A stretch of DNA of 22,155 bases, from NCBI GenBank assembly GCA_002508495.1, contig DANA01000054.1:11218-33372 (forward strand), in the 5' to 3' direction. The translations under genes were made by a program, and so were the position numbers. Below, piece after piece: positions 1 to 6,668 of the stretch. Source of the stretch: Methanoregula sp. UBA276. GTDB taxonomy: Archaea > Halobacteriota > Methanomicrobia > Methanomicrobiales > Methanospirillaceae. The stretch's first letter is position 1; each line of letters begins with the position of its first letter. Below the pieces are notes generated by a model. That model searched no databases, had not been told where the DNA came from, and worked only from the letters and a program-made list of their open reading frames with translations.

Positions 1-491
1 GCCTGCCGGTTCACCCCGCAGTGGAGGGTGAGGAAGTCCACGCCCTGTTGGCAGTGCTCGCGGATGACCTTAAAGAGCAGGTCGGCATCCACGTCCGCAA
101 CGCTGCCTGCCCGGCGGACGGCCTCGTATACGGGCACCGTGCCGACCGTTGTGGCAAACTTCAGGATCCGTTTCCGTATCGCAACGAGATTGCCACCGGT
201 CGAGAGGTCCATCAAGGCATCGGCACCATTGTCAAGCGCCGCCTTTGCCTTCATCTCCTCAAGTGCCGGGTCGCAGCGAGTCCCCGATGTCCCGATGTTC
301 ACGTTCACCTTGACGGTACAACCTTCCCCGATGGCACAGGACGGGTGCTTCCGGGCGGGGTTGTGCGGGACAACGACCCTTCCGCAAGCGATCCTCCGTG
401 CGAGCCGTTCCGGCTCCATTCCTTCCGCCCGTGCCACGGCCCCCAGTTCGCGGGGGAGACCTTTTTTGCACCTGCGGATGAGCAAATCCAT
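1..491 (-). CDS. thiC: Phosphomethylpyrimidine synthase ThiC, N-terminal part (runs off left edge)
   Basis: ThiC is the radical SAM enzyme that converts aminoimidazole ribotide to hydroxymethylpyrimidine phosphate in thiamine synthesis. The minus strand reads open from position 491 to the window edge, about 163 residues. It shows the conserved stretches VNVNIGTSGT, DNGADALMDLSTGGNL, GTVPVYEA and DFLTLHCGVNRQ, in the order expected for ThiC. The family is about 430 residues in archaea, so roughly 60 percent is missing, including the C-terminal cysteine cluster that binds the [4Fe-4S] centre. I chose ATG 491 because the sequence after it (MDLLIRRCKKG) aligns with the usual short N-terminus. ATG 500 and ATG 527 are in frame and possible, and none has a clear ribosome-binding site. 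The gene diverges from the MBL-fold gene with almost no spacer, so its promoter must lie inside that gene. Confidence 0.93.
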   Translation of the reverse strand, partial: MDLLIRRCKKGLPRELGAVARAEGMEPERLARRIACGRVVVPHNPARKHPSCAIGEGCTVKVNVNIGTSGTRCDPALEEMKAKAALDNGADALMDLSTGGNLVAIRKRILKFATTVGTVPVYEAVRRAGSVADVDADLLFKVIREHCQQGVDFLTLHCGVNRQ

Positions 492-525
492 AAGAAACAT
501 CTGTTGTGAGGCTTTATTATTGTGC

Positions 526-1128
526 ATGCAGGTCGAGTGGCTATGCAGCGGGGACCCGTGGGCAAATGCCTACGTTGTCGGGGACATTCTCGTGGATGCC
601 GGCGTGATGCCGATGGAAGTTGCACCCTACAAGGAGCAGATCGAGACCATCGTCCTCACTCACTGCCATTTCGACCATATCGCCCGGGTCAGGGAGATCG
701 CCCACATGTGTAAAGCAAAGGTAGCAATTCACAAGGCCGATGCGAAAGGGCTTGTCGACGATCTCCACAGCCTTGCCATGAACTTCGGGGCCCGGTCACC
801 GGGCATTATCCCGGATATCCTCCTCTATGAAGGGGACACCGTTGGCGAATTTCTGGTCCTTCACACGCCCGGCCACACGCCGGGCTGCATCTGCCTGTAC
901 GCGGAGAAGGACCGGTTGCTCTTCTCGGGCGACACCGTCTTTGCCGACGGATATTTCGGGCGGTATGACTTCCCGGGCGGGAGCCGGGCCGAGCTTGCCC
1001 GGTCGCTTGAACGGCTCGCACCTCTCAATGTCGAGGGGCTCTTTGCCGGGCACGGCAGGCCGACGGAGACAAACGGGAGCCGGGCCATCGCCGCGGCGCT
1101 TGGCCTGATGAAGAGCGGGTATGGATAA
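526..1128 (+). CDS. Metallo-beta-lactamase fold hydrolase (glyoxalase II-like)
   Basis: This 200-residue protein is probably a soluble metal-dependent hydrolase of the glyoxalase II/MBL superfamily; its substrate is not evident. The metal-binding set is complete: THCHFDH (H46, H48, D50, H51), TPGHTPG (H117), SGDTVF (D136) and GHG (H176). It is close to the minimal length for the fold, with no flavodoxin or rubredoxin extension. ATG 526 was chosen because homology begins here. The same frame stays open back to position 28, but that stretch is antisense to thiC and has no MBL character. A weak GTGAGG at 506-511 lies 14 bases upstream. The last 8 bases overlap the next gene, so the two are probably co-translated. 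Confidence is high for the fold and low for the substrate. Confidence 0.9.
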   Translation: MQVEWLCSGDPWANAYVVGDILVDAGVMPMEVAPYKEQIETIVLTHCHFDHIARVREIAHMCKAKVAIHKADAKGLVDDLHSLAMNFGARSPGIIPDILLYEGDTVGEFLVLHTPGHTPGCICLYAEKDRLLFSGDTVFADGYFGRYDFPGGSRAELARSLERLAPLNVEGLFAGHGRPTETNGSRAIAAALGLMKSGYG

Positions 1129-1657
1129 GGGGATTTACTGTCTGGTCTTCCGGAACCCATCATGCACGGTCCGGGTCGGGGCGCTGGGTGATGTTGCCTT
1201 CCGGAAAGGATGGCACATCTATGCAGGTTCGGCGCTCGGGAGCGGCGGGCTTGCACGGCTCGAACGGCATGTTGCCCTCTCGCGGGAGAAAGACCGTCGC
1301 CCGAAATGGCACGTGGATTACCTGTCGGCCGGCAGCGCATTCTCCCTCCGGTACACGGTTGCGGCAACCACGACAAAAAGGCTGGAGTGCCGTCTTGCCG
1401 CTGCTCTCGGGGACGGGGGGGTTTTGGGCTTCGGGTGCAGCGACTGCACCTGTCCCTCGCACCTGTTCTGGAAGAAGACCTGCCCGCTCCAGGAGGTCTG
1501 CGACGCTTTTATGTCCCTTGACCTGTCGCCACAAACCAAAACTATCAATACCCGTAATGCTGTACCGCTATCTCATGAAGGTTCTGGGAATATCGGGGAG
1601 CATGCGCAAGGATGGGAACACGGCAATCCTGGTTCAGGAGATCCTGAAGAACTGTGA
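1121..1657 (+). CDS. DUF123 (GIY-YIG-related) domain protein with overlapping C-terminal tail
   Basis: The first ~130 residues match the DUF123 family, a small GIY-YIG-like nuclease fold that in some proteins is attached to endonuclease III; its activity alone is not established. Visible motifs are GIYCL near residue 4, WHIYAGSALG near 31-40, KWHVDYL near 63-69 and GFGCSDCTCPSHLF near 103-116, followed by a cysteine-containing end (KTCPLQEVC). The domain finishes near position 1510, but no stop occurs until 1657, giving a 48-residue tail without recognisable features that overlaps the start of the next gene by 83 bases. The conserved motif after the seven-G run at 1415-1421 is in frame, so that run does not carry a frameshift. 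Translation is probably coupled to the MBL gene through the 8-base overlap. Confidence 0.82.
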   Translation: MDKGIYCLVFRNPSCTVRVGALGDVAFRKGWHIYAGSALGSGGLARLERHVALSREKDRRPKWHVDYLSAGSAFSLRYTVAATTTKRLECRLAAALGDGGVLGFGCSDCTCPSHLFWKKTCPLQEVCDAFMSLDLSPQTKTINTRNAVPLSHEGSGNIGEHAQGWEHGNPGSGDPEEL

Positions 1658-2129
1658 GGGTCACGGGATAGAGACCGAGTTCATCACGCTTGCCGGCAAG
1701 AAGATCTCCCCCTGCCTCGGGTGCGAGAAGTGCAAGGAGAAGAAGTGGTGTGTCATCGAGAACGATGACTGGGGCGAGATCGTCAAAAAGGTGCTGGATG
1801 CCGATGTGCTGGTCATCGGGTCGCCGACCTACTATTTCGATGTCTGCGGCCACATCAAGAACTTCATTGACCGCACGTACTCCCTGTACCATGACCGGAA
1901 ACTTGCCGGGAGAAAAGGGGTGGCTGTCGCCGTCCACGCTAACAACGGGGCAACCCGTACCATCCAGACGCTCGAGGGGTTCCTCTCAACCCACGAATTC
2001 TCCTCGCTGGGTTCGGTGAAAGGGAAGGGCTACCACGAGGGAGATGTTCTGAAGGATGAAGACGCACTCCAGAAAGCCAAGAAGACCGCCGATAAGATCA
2101 TCCGGCTTGTCAAGAGCCAGCACGGGTAA
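1575..2129 (+). CDS. Iron-sulfur flavoprotein (Isf-like, NADPH-dependent FMN reductase fold)
   Basis: This 184-residue protein is an FMN-binding flavodoxin-like electron carrier of the Isf family, known from Methanosarcina thermophila, where it accepts electrons from ferredoxin and is proposed to reduce O2 or peroxide. The N-terminus has the phosphate-binding GISGSMRKDGNT loop (residues 5-16). The compact cluster motif C47-X2-C50-X2-C53-X5-C59 has the spacing described for Isf. GSPTYYFDVCG (about 84-94) is the second flavin-binding stretch. Length agrees with Isf (about 190). ATG 1575 is preferred by homology. ATG 1557 is in frame and would add six residues. A TATA-like ACTATCAATA at 1541-1550 lies about 29 bases before 1575, consistent with a leaderless transcript. 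The start lies inside the tail of the upstream reading frame. The partner could be the Ech ferredoxin pool, but that is inference. Confidence 0.87.
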   Translation: MKVLGISGSMRKDGNTAILVQEILKNCEGHGIETEFITLAGKKISPCLGCEKCKEKKWCVIENDDWGEIVKKVLDADVLVIGSPTYYFDVCGHIKNFIDRTYSLYHDRKLAGRKGVAVAVHANNGATRTIQTLEGFLSTHEFSSLGSVKGKGYHEGDVLKDEDALQKAKKTADKIIRLVKSQHG

Positions 2130-2152
2130 TCCCCCCTATCTTCTCTTTTTCC
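2130..2152. terminator. Convergent T-rich spacer
   Basis: Only 23 bases separate the ends of the flavoprotein gene and the minus-strand cofH gene. The plus strand is pyrimidine-rich and contains five consecutive T at 2146-2150, the type of oligo-U signal used by archaeal RNA polymerase. No stem is visible, and its strength is unknown. Confidence 0.35.
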
Positions 2153-3241
2153 CTACATCAGCTCGTACAGCGTTGTCCTTTGCCGGAGCGGCCGGCCCAC
2201 GTCCTCTGCCACCCGCTGCATCTCGGCAGGGTCGAGGTAATCGGTGTTGGTGGCGCCGGCTCCTTTTGATATGCTCTCCTCAAACATTGTGCCGCCAAGG
2301 TCGTTTGCTCCCGCGATCAGCCCCAGCTGGGCGAGCTTGATGCCTTCCTTCACCCACGAGACCTGGATGTTTTTGATGTTGTCAAGGAAGAGCCTCCCGA
2401 CAGCAACCATCAGGAGGTCCTCGCGCCCCGTTGCCCCTGCCCGGGCAAGTCCTGCCTTGAAAAGCGGCGTGTTCATGTGGATGAAGGAGAGGGGCACGAA
2501 CTCGGTAAACCCGCTGGTCTCGTCCTGGATCTCCCGGAGGACCGAGAGGTGCTGTACCACATCCGGGTAGCTTTCGCAGTGACCGTACATGATGGTTGCC
2601 GTTGATCGTATCCCAAGTCCATGAGCTTCTGTGATGATCCGGACCCAGTCCCGGGTTAGGATCTTATCTTTACAGATCTTCTGCCGCACCTCATCAACCA
2701 GGATCTCGGCAGCCGTGCCGCACATCGAGCCGAGGCCGGCCTCCTTCATCATGTTCAGCACCTCGACCGTGGTGATATGGCTCCTTCTTGCGGCGTAGGC
2801 CACTTCCATCGGGTTGCTGGCATGGAGGTGGACATCGGGTGCCGCCTCGCGGATCCAGCGGTACACGTCAATGTACGACTGCGCTGTGAAGTCCGGGTGG
2901 AGGCCGCTCACCGTGCAGATCTCGGACACGCCCCGTTTGTGGGCCATCGCAGCCTTCTCCTGTATCGCGGCCCGGTCATAGAAGTAGATCCCCGTATCGC
3001 CCGGTTTTTTACAGAAACCGCAGAAACCGCAGGCATTGACACAAAGGTTGGTCACGTTGATGTTCTGGTTGCGGACGTAACTGACGGCATCTCCCGCCCG
3101 CTCCTCGCGCAGCTGGTCTGCTGCTTGTGCGATTTCCCAGACCTGCCGGTCATGGACATTAAAGAGGGTGACTGCCTCCTCGCTTGTCATGCGGTGCCCC
3201 CCGATCACATCGTCCAGTAATGTCCTTATGGCATGGTCCAT
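2153..3241 (-). CDS. cofH: CofH, FO synthase tyrosine-side radical SAM subunit (copy 1)
   Basis: CofH joins tyrosine-derived 4-hydroxybenzyl to 5-amino-6-(D-ribitylamino)uracil; CofG then closes the ring to give FO, the chromophore of F420. The 362-residue protein has the radical SAM motif C67-X3-C71-X2-C74 and a further Cys at 77. The barrel motif reads HASNPMEV where CofH proteins usually have HAFSPMEV. GTAAEILVDEVR, STATIMYGH and the C-terminal RQRTTLYE all fit the family. ATG 3241 was chosen: it has GGTG 4-7 bases upstream and sits where homology begins, although the frame is open to a GTG at 3256. It diverges from the DUF1805 gene. No cofG is visible in the window. A second copy lies at 10372-11457. 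Either copy could be the true FO enzyme and the other a relative acting on a different substrate. Confidence 0.9.
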   Translation of the reverse strand: MDHAIRTLLDDVIGGHRMTSEEAVTLFNVHDRQVWEIAQAADQLREERAGDAVSYVRNQNINVTNLCVNACGFCGFCKKPGDTGIYFYDRAAIQEKAAMAHKRGVSEICTVSGLHPDFTAQSYIDVYRWIREAAPDVHLHASNPMEVAYAARRSHITTVEVLNMMKEAGLGSMCGTAAEILVDEVRQKICKDKILTRDWVRIITEAHGLGIRSTATIMYGHCESYPDVVQHLSVLREIQDETSGFTEFVPLSFIHMNTPLFKAGLARAGATGREDLLMVAVGRLFLDNIKNIQVSWVKEGIKLAQLGLIAGANDLGGTMFEESISKGAGATNTDYLDPAEMQRVAEDVGRPLRQRTTLYELM

Positions 3242-3274
3242 GCTACACCTTCGCACTGGTTAGTCCAGTGTAGC
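3242..3274 (-). promoter_or_regulatory. Possible switchable hairpin in the cofH copy 1 leader
   Basis: Read on the minus strand, this 33-base leader can form two exclusive stems. The first pairs GCTACAC (3274-3268) with GTGTAGC (3248-3242), 7 bp, and buries the GGTG ribosome-binding site directly before ATG 3241. The second pairs CACTGG (3270-3265) with CCAGTG (3259-3254), 6 bp with a 5-base loop, and frees the site. The stems share the bases at 3268-3270. A minus-strand TATA-like AAAAATACG (3306-3298) would place the transcript start near 3275, so the leader would be almost exactly this element. Folding is by eye. Confidence 0.4.
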
Positions 3275-3297
3275 CCTCGCAATAAGGTAAATCTATC

Positions 3298-3306
3298 GTA
3301 TTTTTG
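3298..3306 (-). promoter_or_regulatory. TATA-like box for cofH copy 1
   Basis: The minus strand reads AAAAATACG in the divergent spacer between cofH and the DUF1805 gene. It is about 25-30 bases before the proposed transcript start near 3275. A separate CATATT at 3317-3322 on plus is a candidate TATA element for the DUF1805 gene. Confidence 0.35.
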
Positions 3307-3353
3307 CCGCATGCTTCATATTCCCCTGCGATAATCATCTCTAGAGAAGCGCT

Positions 3354-3653
3354 ATGCAGCAGGTTGATGTTCATCTCACGAAAAAGAAAGCACAGGGGTT
3401 TGTGATTCCGTTCGGGCCCGTGAACCTGGTGATGGTCAAAACGGACACAGGTATGGTGGGGTGCGGGATGTTCGATGTCTCGGCTCTTGATTCGTTCAGT
3501 TTTCCCGCAGCAAAGATCCGGCCGGCGACCGGGGCATCCATCGAGACCATCGATGACCTGATGAAGGGGGTTGTCAAGGAGGCAAACCGTTCGGCAATGG
3601 GCAGGGGGATCAAGAACGGCATGACTGCCCGGCAGGCGCTGGAGCTCCTCTGA
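3354..3653 (+). CDS. DUF1805 family small protein
   Basis: This 99-residue protein matches DUF1805 (YunC-like), a small single-domain family found in many archaea and bacilli; no biochemical function is established. The whole length is the domain: an N-terminal strand region rich in G, V and M (NLVMVKTDTGMVGCGMFDV, about residues 24-42), then ALDSFSFPAAKIRP, and a helical C-terminus with NGMTARQALELL. There is no signal peptide or membrane segment. ATG 3354 is the only good start; GAGAAG lies a few bases upstream. It diverges from cofH copy 1 across about 110 bases and is followed at once by a T-tract, so it is probably transcribed alone. Confidence 0.85.
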   Translation: MQQVDVHLTKKKAQGFVIPFGPVNLVMVKTDTGMVGCGMFDVSALDSFSFPAAKIRPATGASIETIDDLMKGVVKEANRSAMGRGIKNGMTARQALELL

Positions 3654-3851
3654 TCTTTTTTGTCAAAACGCGGGACAAACGGAAAGTAAACGGAAGGGGT
3701 TGGATCCGGAACAACCCACAGGATCTTTTTTCTGGCCATCCCGGTTTAAAACAGATTGAATAAATTATCGGGAAGTGCCTGCACAGTTTTTTTCATTTTT
3801 TCCCTTTGCTCTGAATTCTTAAGCCGGATCCTGGCACCAAGGGCAATAGCG

Positions 3852-3863
3852 TCTCCATGGAGA
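3852..3863. repeat. Perfect 12-base palindrome
   Basis: TCTCCATGGAGA is a perfect dyad about 240 bases before the HTH/PAS regulator start and well upstream of its TATA boxes. It could be an operator for a dimeric regulator. A chance palindrome of this length is also possible in a 22 kb window. Confidence 0.3.
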
Positions 3864-4046
3864 GCATCTGTACCCGGTCCATTTCACGGGAAAAGAACAG
3901 CAACCACAATTTGACCCGCCATCTTCCAAGTCTTCTGGTGCACTGAGGGAGAGTAATGGCCGGAAACCGCAGAAACCATGCCCAAACAGCGTATTGCTAT
4001 TTATACGTTTACCATATTACTCATACAAATGGACGATACATAACAA

Positions 4047-4055
4047 TTATAAATA
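4047..4055 (+). promoter_or_regulatory. TATA box for the HTH/PAS regulator
   Basis: TTATAAATA is a near-ideal archaeal TATA box in a locally AT-rich stretch. Initiation 25-30 bases downstream would fall near 4080 and give a leader of about 25 bases before ATG 4103. A second TATA-like TTTATACG at 4000-4007 may be an alternative promoter. This element is the main argument against starting the gene at 3956. Confidence 0.6.
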
Positions 4056-4102
4056 TCAGAGTCCATACCTTGGTGCAGAACAAAAATACCGCAAATCAGA
4101 CC

Positions 4103-5116
4103 ATGATGCAGGATTACGAACAGGAACTTGCCGCAATACGGGATCTCCTGAAGAACAACCCGGGCGGGATGAGCGTCACCGACATCTCGAAGGCATTACA
4201 GAAGAACAAGAACACGGTGGGGCGGTATCTCGACATCCTGCTCATCTCCGGGCAGGTGGAGATGCGGGCATTCGGGATGGCAAAAGTCTACACGCTCTCA
4301 CAGCGGGTTCCGCTTTCAGCAATGCTCAGCTACTCCAGCGAACTGATCATGGTACTGGATGGCGATCTCCGGATCACTGACATCAACGACAATTTTGCAC
4401 GCCTGCTGCAACTTCCCCGCCAGGAGATCGTGGGAAAACGCGCACCTCTCCTGCACCCCCGGGATGTGGACATCCATGAACTTCTCGATGTAATCACCGC
4501 TGATTCCCGGGGCACGGAATCCGACATCACGTTCCATATCCCGGGTACCGGGGACCGGATCTTCCACCATAAATGCATCCCCACAGTATTTGACGATGGC
4601 AGGAAAGGCAGCACGTTTATCCTCGAAGACATCAGCGAACGGATCCTTGCGGAGAAAGCGATACGGAAGAGCGAGGAACGGTTCCGGATGATGGCGGACA
4701 ATATCCAGGACGGGCTCATTATTGTAGAGAATGAAGCCATCGTCTTTTCAAACCGTCGTATCAAGGATATTTCCGGGTATTCCATGGACGAACTGGCACA
4801 GCGGGGACTGAACGGTACCCTCCTGCGCGAGGATCCTCATTCAACCGGAGGGGCCGGGATCCTCCCGGTCACCGAGAAAGAGAAGATCCGGAGGATTTTC
4901 ATGACGGTAAAGCCCGACTCCCCCCAGCCGGGTGAATTCAAGATGTGGATCTCGCATAAAGATGGCGGGCCCCGCTACATACACGGAAAGATCACGGCAG
5001 CAAAACACGGGGATGTCACCAGCTTCTACGTCACTATTGCCGACATCACGGATTTTGCCGAGCGGGAGAAGGCCCTGCGCGAGCGTATCGATGCACTCCA
5101 GGACCTGATCCATTAA
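4103..5116 (+). CDS. Winged-HTH transcription regulator with two PAS domains
   Basis: This 337-residue soluble protein looks like a one-component regulator: DNA binding plus sensing in one chain. Residues about 5-65 form a winged helix-turn-helix (GMSVTDISKALQKN, then NTVGRYLDIL, then a wing ending KVYTLSQ). Residues about 73-180 are a PAS domain (LIMVLDGDLRITDIN, closing with FILEDISER). Residues about 190-320 are a second PAS domain (IQDGLIIVENEAIVFSN, closing with VTIADITDF). There is no kinase, receiver or membrane segment, so the ligand would be intracellular; no haem or flavin ligand is evident. ATG 4103 is chosen from the TATA box at 4047; ATG 4106 is equally possible. It ends about 180 bases before the surface-protein/RND operon on the same strand and is a good candidate for its regulator, though the operon has its own TATA boxes. 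Confidence 0.82.
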   Translation: MMQDYEQELAAIRDLLKNNPGGMSVTDISKALQKNKNTVGRYLDILLISGQVEMRAFGMAKVYTLSQRVPLSAMLSYSSELIMVLDGDLRITDINDNFARLLQLPRQEIVGKRAPLLHPRDVDIHELLDVITADSRGTESDITFHIPGTGDRIFHHKCIPTVFDDGRKGSTFILEDISERILAEKAIRKSEERFRMMADNIQDGLIIVENEAIVFSNRRIKDISGYSMDELAQRGLNGTLLREDPHSTGGAGILPVTEKEKIRRIFMTVKPDSPQPGEFKMWISHKDGGPRYIHGKITAAKHGDVTSFYVTIADITDFAEREKALRERIDALQDLIH

Positions 5117-5200
5117 AAGAGTCCCCCAGACGACCCCCCTTTCATTTCCCATTCGGGAGAAACGGCAGGTAACCCGGTTTTTCCCGGCACCCCGCTCCCA

Positions 5201-5244
5201 TTTATAATCATTATGTATAACCAATAGACATAACTGTTTTATAG
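5201..5244 (+). promoter_or_regulatory. Candidate promoter region of the COG1361/RND operon
   Basis: Two TATA-like elements lie between the regulator and the operon: TTTATAAT at 5201-5208 and TTTTATAG at 5237-5244. The second would place a transcript start near 5267 and give a short leader before ATG 5295. The 178-base spacer also holds a short imperfect TTCCC/GGGAG stem near 5146-5160 after the regulator gene. Confidence 0.5.
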
Positions 5245-5294
5245 AATTGAGTCCAACGATACTGGCAACAATTCAGAGGATTTGTGGAACACCT

Positions 5295-6665
5295 ATGAAT
5301 GCCATTCTTACCAGAACCCAGAAGAAATATGCCGGATCCGGCTCTTTTCCTCAATTACCGGACCTGAGTTACCGCTTCCTGCTGCCTCTCCTTCTCATAA
5401 GCGTCGCGGCACTCTTCATCCTGACCGCCCCTGCCAGCGCAGGAGAGAAATACATGTCGGGAAGCCCGGCCCTGTCCGTCTCCATCGGGGGGACCAATGA
5501 ATTCACTCCCGGCCAGGAAGTGCAAATACCGGTTGTTATCGATAACAGCGGCCTGAACCAGTACAAGTTCGTCAGCAGCGGGATCGTGACCGCGGATGAC
5601 GTCCCCAATACCGCCAAGTTCCTGACCGTGACCCTTGGAGCCGGAAGCACCTCGCTCATCATCAAGACCGACCCCCAGATGCTCGGCAACCTGCCGGCAA
5701 GCAGCTCGGCAACCGGCACCTTCACGGTCAGGATCCCGTCAGACACTCCCAGCGGCACCTACAACCTTCCCGTGAAACTGAACTATACCTACCTTTACCA
5801 GGCAGAACAGTTCGGTACCGATACCATCCAGTACTACTACAAGTCTAAGGAAGATACCTTCAGCCTCCCCATAACCATCAAGCCCGATGTCCGGATCAGC
5901 ATCGTGAATACCGAAATCAGCGGCCTGAACGCAGCAACCGAGGGTTCCATCCAGCTCGAAGTTAAGAACATCGGGCATGAAAACGCAAAAAAAGCCATCA
6001 TCACCATTGCGCAGAATGACGGGAGCCCCATCGTGCCCACGGAGGGAAGCGCGTACATCGGTGATTTCCCCGCGGGAAGTGTCGCAACTGCACGGTTCAA
6101 GGCAGCGGTCAGCAGCAGTGCCGATGCCCAGACCTATCCCCTCAACGTGTATGTAAAATACGAGAACAACGAAGGCGACAGTGTCACCTCAGAGGTCGAG
6201 ACCATCGGGATCCCCGTAGGAAAGAAGACCCAGTTCATCATTGTTTCCGATGCGGAGACGATCCTTCCCGGGCAGAAGAAAGTCATCACGGTCCGGTACA
6301 AAAATACCGGCGATGCAATCGCGTACCATGCTACTGCGCGGGTGAGCCTGGTTAACCCGTTCAGCAGCAGCGATGATAACGCATATCTCGGGGACATTGC
6401 CCCTGGCGAAGTCAGGGAAGCCGCATTCCTCATCTCTGCTGAAGGCAGTGCAACCCCCAAGCAATATGGTATTGACTCCGAGGTCCGGTTCAACGATATA
6501 TTCGACAACCAGATCGTCTCGGACCCCATCAAGATGGGCCTCATTGTCGAGGAAAAGCCGGGCTTTGTCGAAGGGATCCTGCAGAGTCCGGTTGCACTGG
6601 GCATACTGGCGCTTCTGGTAGTCGGGATTGGCTTTGGTATTTACCGGAAATACCAGTCCCCGTGA
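5295..6665 (+). CDS. Membrane-anchored COG1361/S-layer-type surface protein (paralog 1)
   Basis: The 456-residue protein is predicted to sit outside the membrane, held by a C-terminal anchor. A hydrophobic segment at about residues 28-47 ends in ALFILTAPASAG, a plausible signal peptidase site. The body is all-beta with repeated CARDB/NEW3-like modules typical of COG1361. Recognisable blocks include DVPNTAKF, KTDPQM, AYIGDFPAGS and ETIGIPVGKK. The last 26 residues are a transmembrane helix plus YRKYQSP. ATG 5295 is preferred; the frame is open to a TTG at 5247, but that start is weak. It opens the operon, and the next gene starts 3 bases after its stop. Family members have no settled function. 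Given the neighbouring RND pump, an extracytoplasmic accessory or cargo-binding role is an inference. Confidence 0.82.
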   Translation: MNAILTRTQKKYAGSGSFPQLPDLSYRFLLPLLLISVAALFILTAPASAGEKYMSGSPALSVSIGGTNEFTPGQEVQIPVVIDNSGLNQYKFVSSGIVTADDVPNTAKFLTVTLGAGSTSLIIKTDPQMLGNLPASSSATGTFTVRIPSDTPSGTYNLPVKLNYTYLYQAEQFGTDTIQYYYKSKEDTFSLPITIKPDVRISIVNTEISGLNAATEGSIQLEVKNIGHENAKKAIITIAQNDGSPIVPTEGSAYIGDFPAGSVATARFKAAVSSSADAQTYPLNVYVKYENNEGDSVTSEVETIGIPVGKKTQFIIVSDAETILPGQKKVITVRYKNTGDAIAYHATARVSLVNPFSSSDDNAYLGDIAPGEVREAAFLISAEGSATPKQYGIDSEVRFNDIFDNQIVSDPIKMGLIVEEKPGFVEGILQSPVALGILALLVVGIGFGIYRKYQSP

Positions 6666-6668
6666 GGG

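Larger units (their letters stand above)
3654..4102. other. 449 bp intergenic region with T-tracts, a palindrome and a direct repeat
   Basis: I see no convincing gene here. Oligo-T tracts on plus at 3656-3661, 3726-3731, 3787-3793 and 3796-3801 probably terminate the DUF1805 transcript. AAACGGAA occurs at 3677-3684 and again at 3688-3695, an 11-base period. TCTCCATGGAGA at 3852-3863 is a perfect 12-base palindrome. The last 110 bases are AT-rich and hold two TATA-like boxes for the HTH/PAS gene. An open frame starts at ATG 3956 and runs into that gene, but its first 49 residues look untranslated: they lie across the promoter and have no domain character. Confidence 0.6.

Noticed and set aside
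28..525. Open plus-strand frame continuous with the MBL-fold gene, which would make a 366-residue protein
   Set aside because: The minus strand here encodes clear ThiC sequence. The plus extension has no MBL or other domain character, so it is an antisense shadow in GC-rich DNA.
1415..1421. Possible frameshift at a run of seven G in the DUF123 gene
   Set aside because: The conserved CSDCTCPSHLF motif downstream of the run is in the same frame as the start of the gene, so the frame is intact.
3956..4102. Upstream ATG for the HTH/PAS regulator
   Set aside because: The added residues are encoded across two TATA-like boxes and show no domain. The TATA box at 4047 predicts a transcript starting after this ATG.
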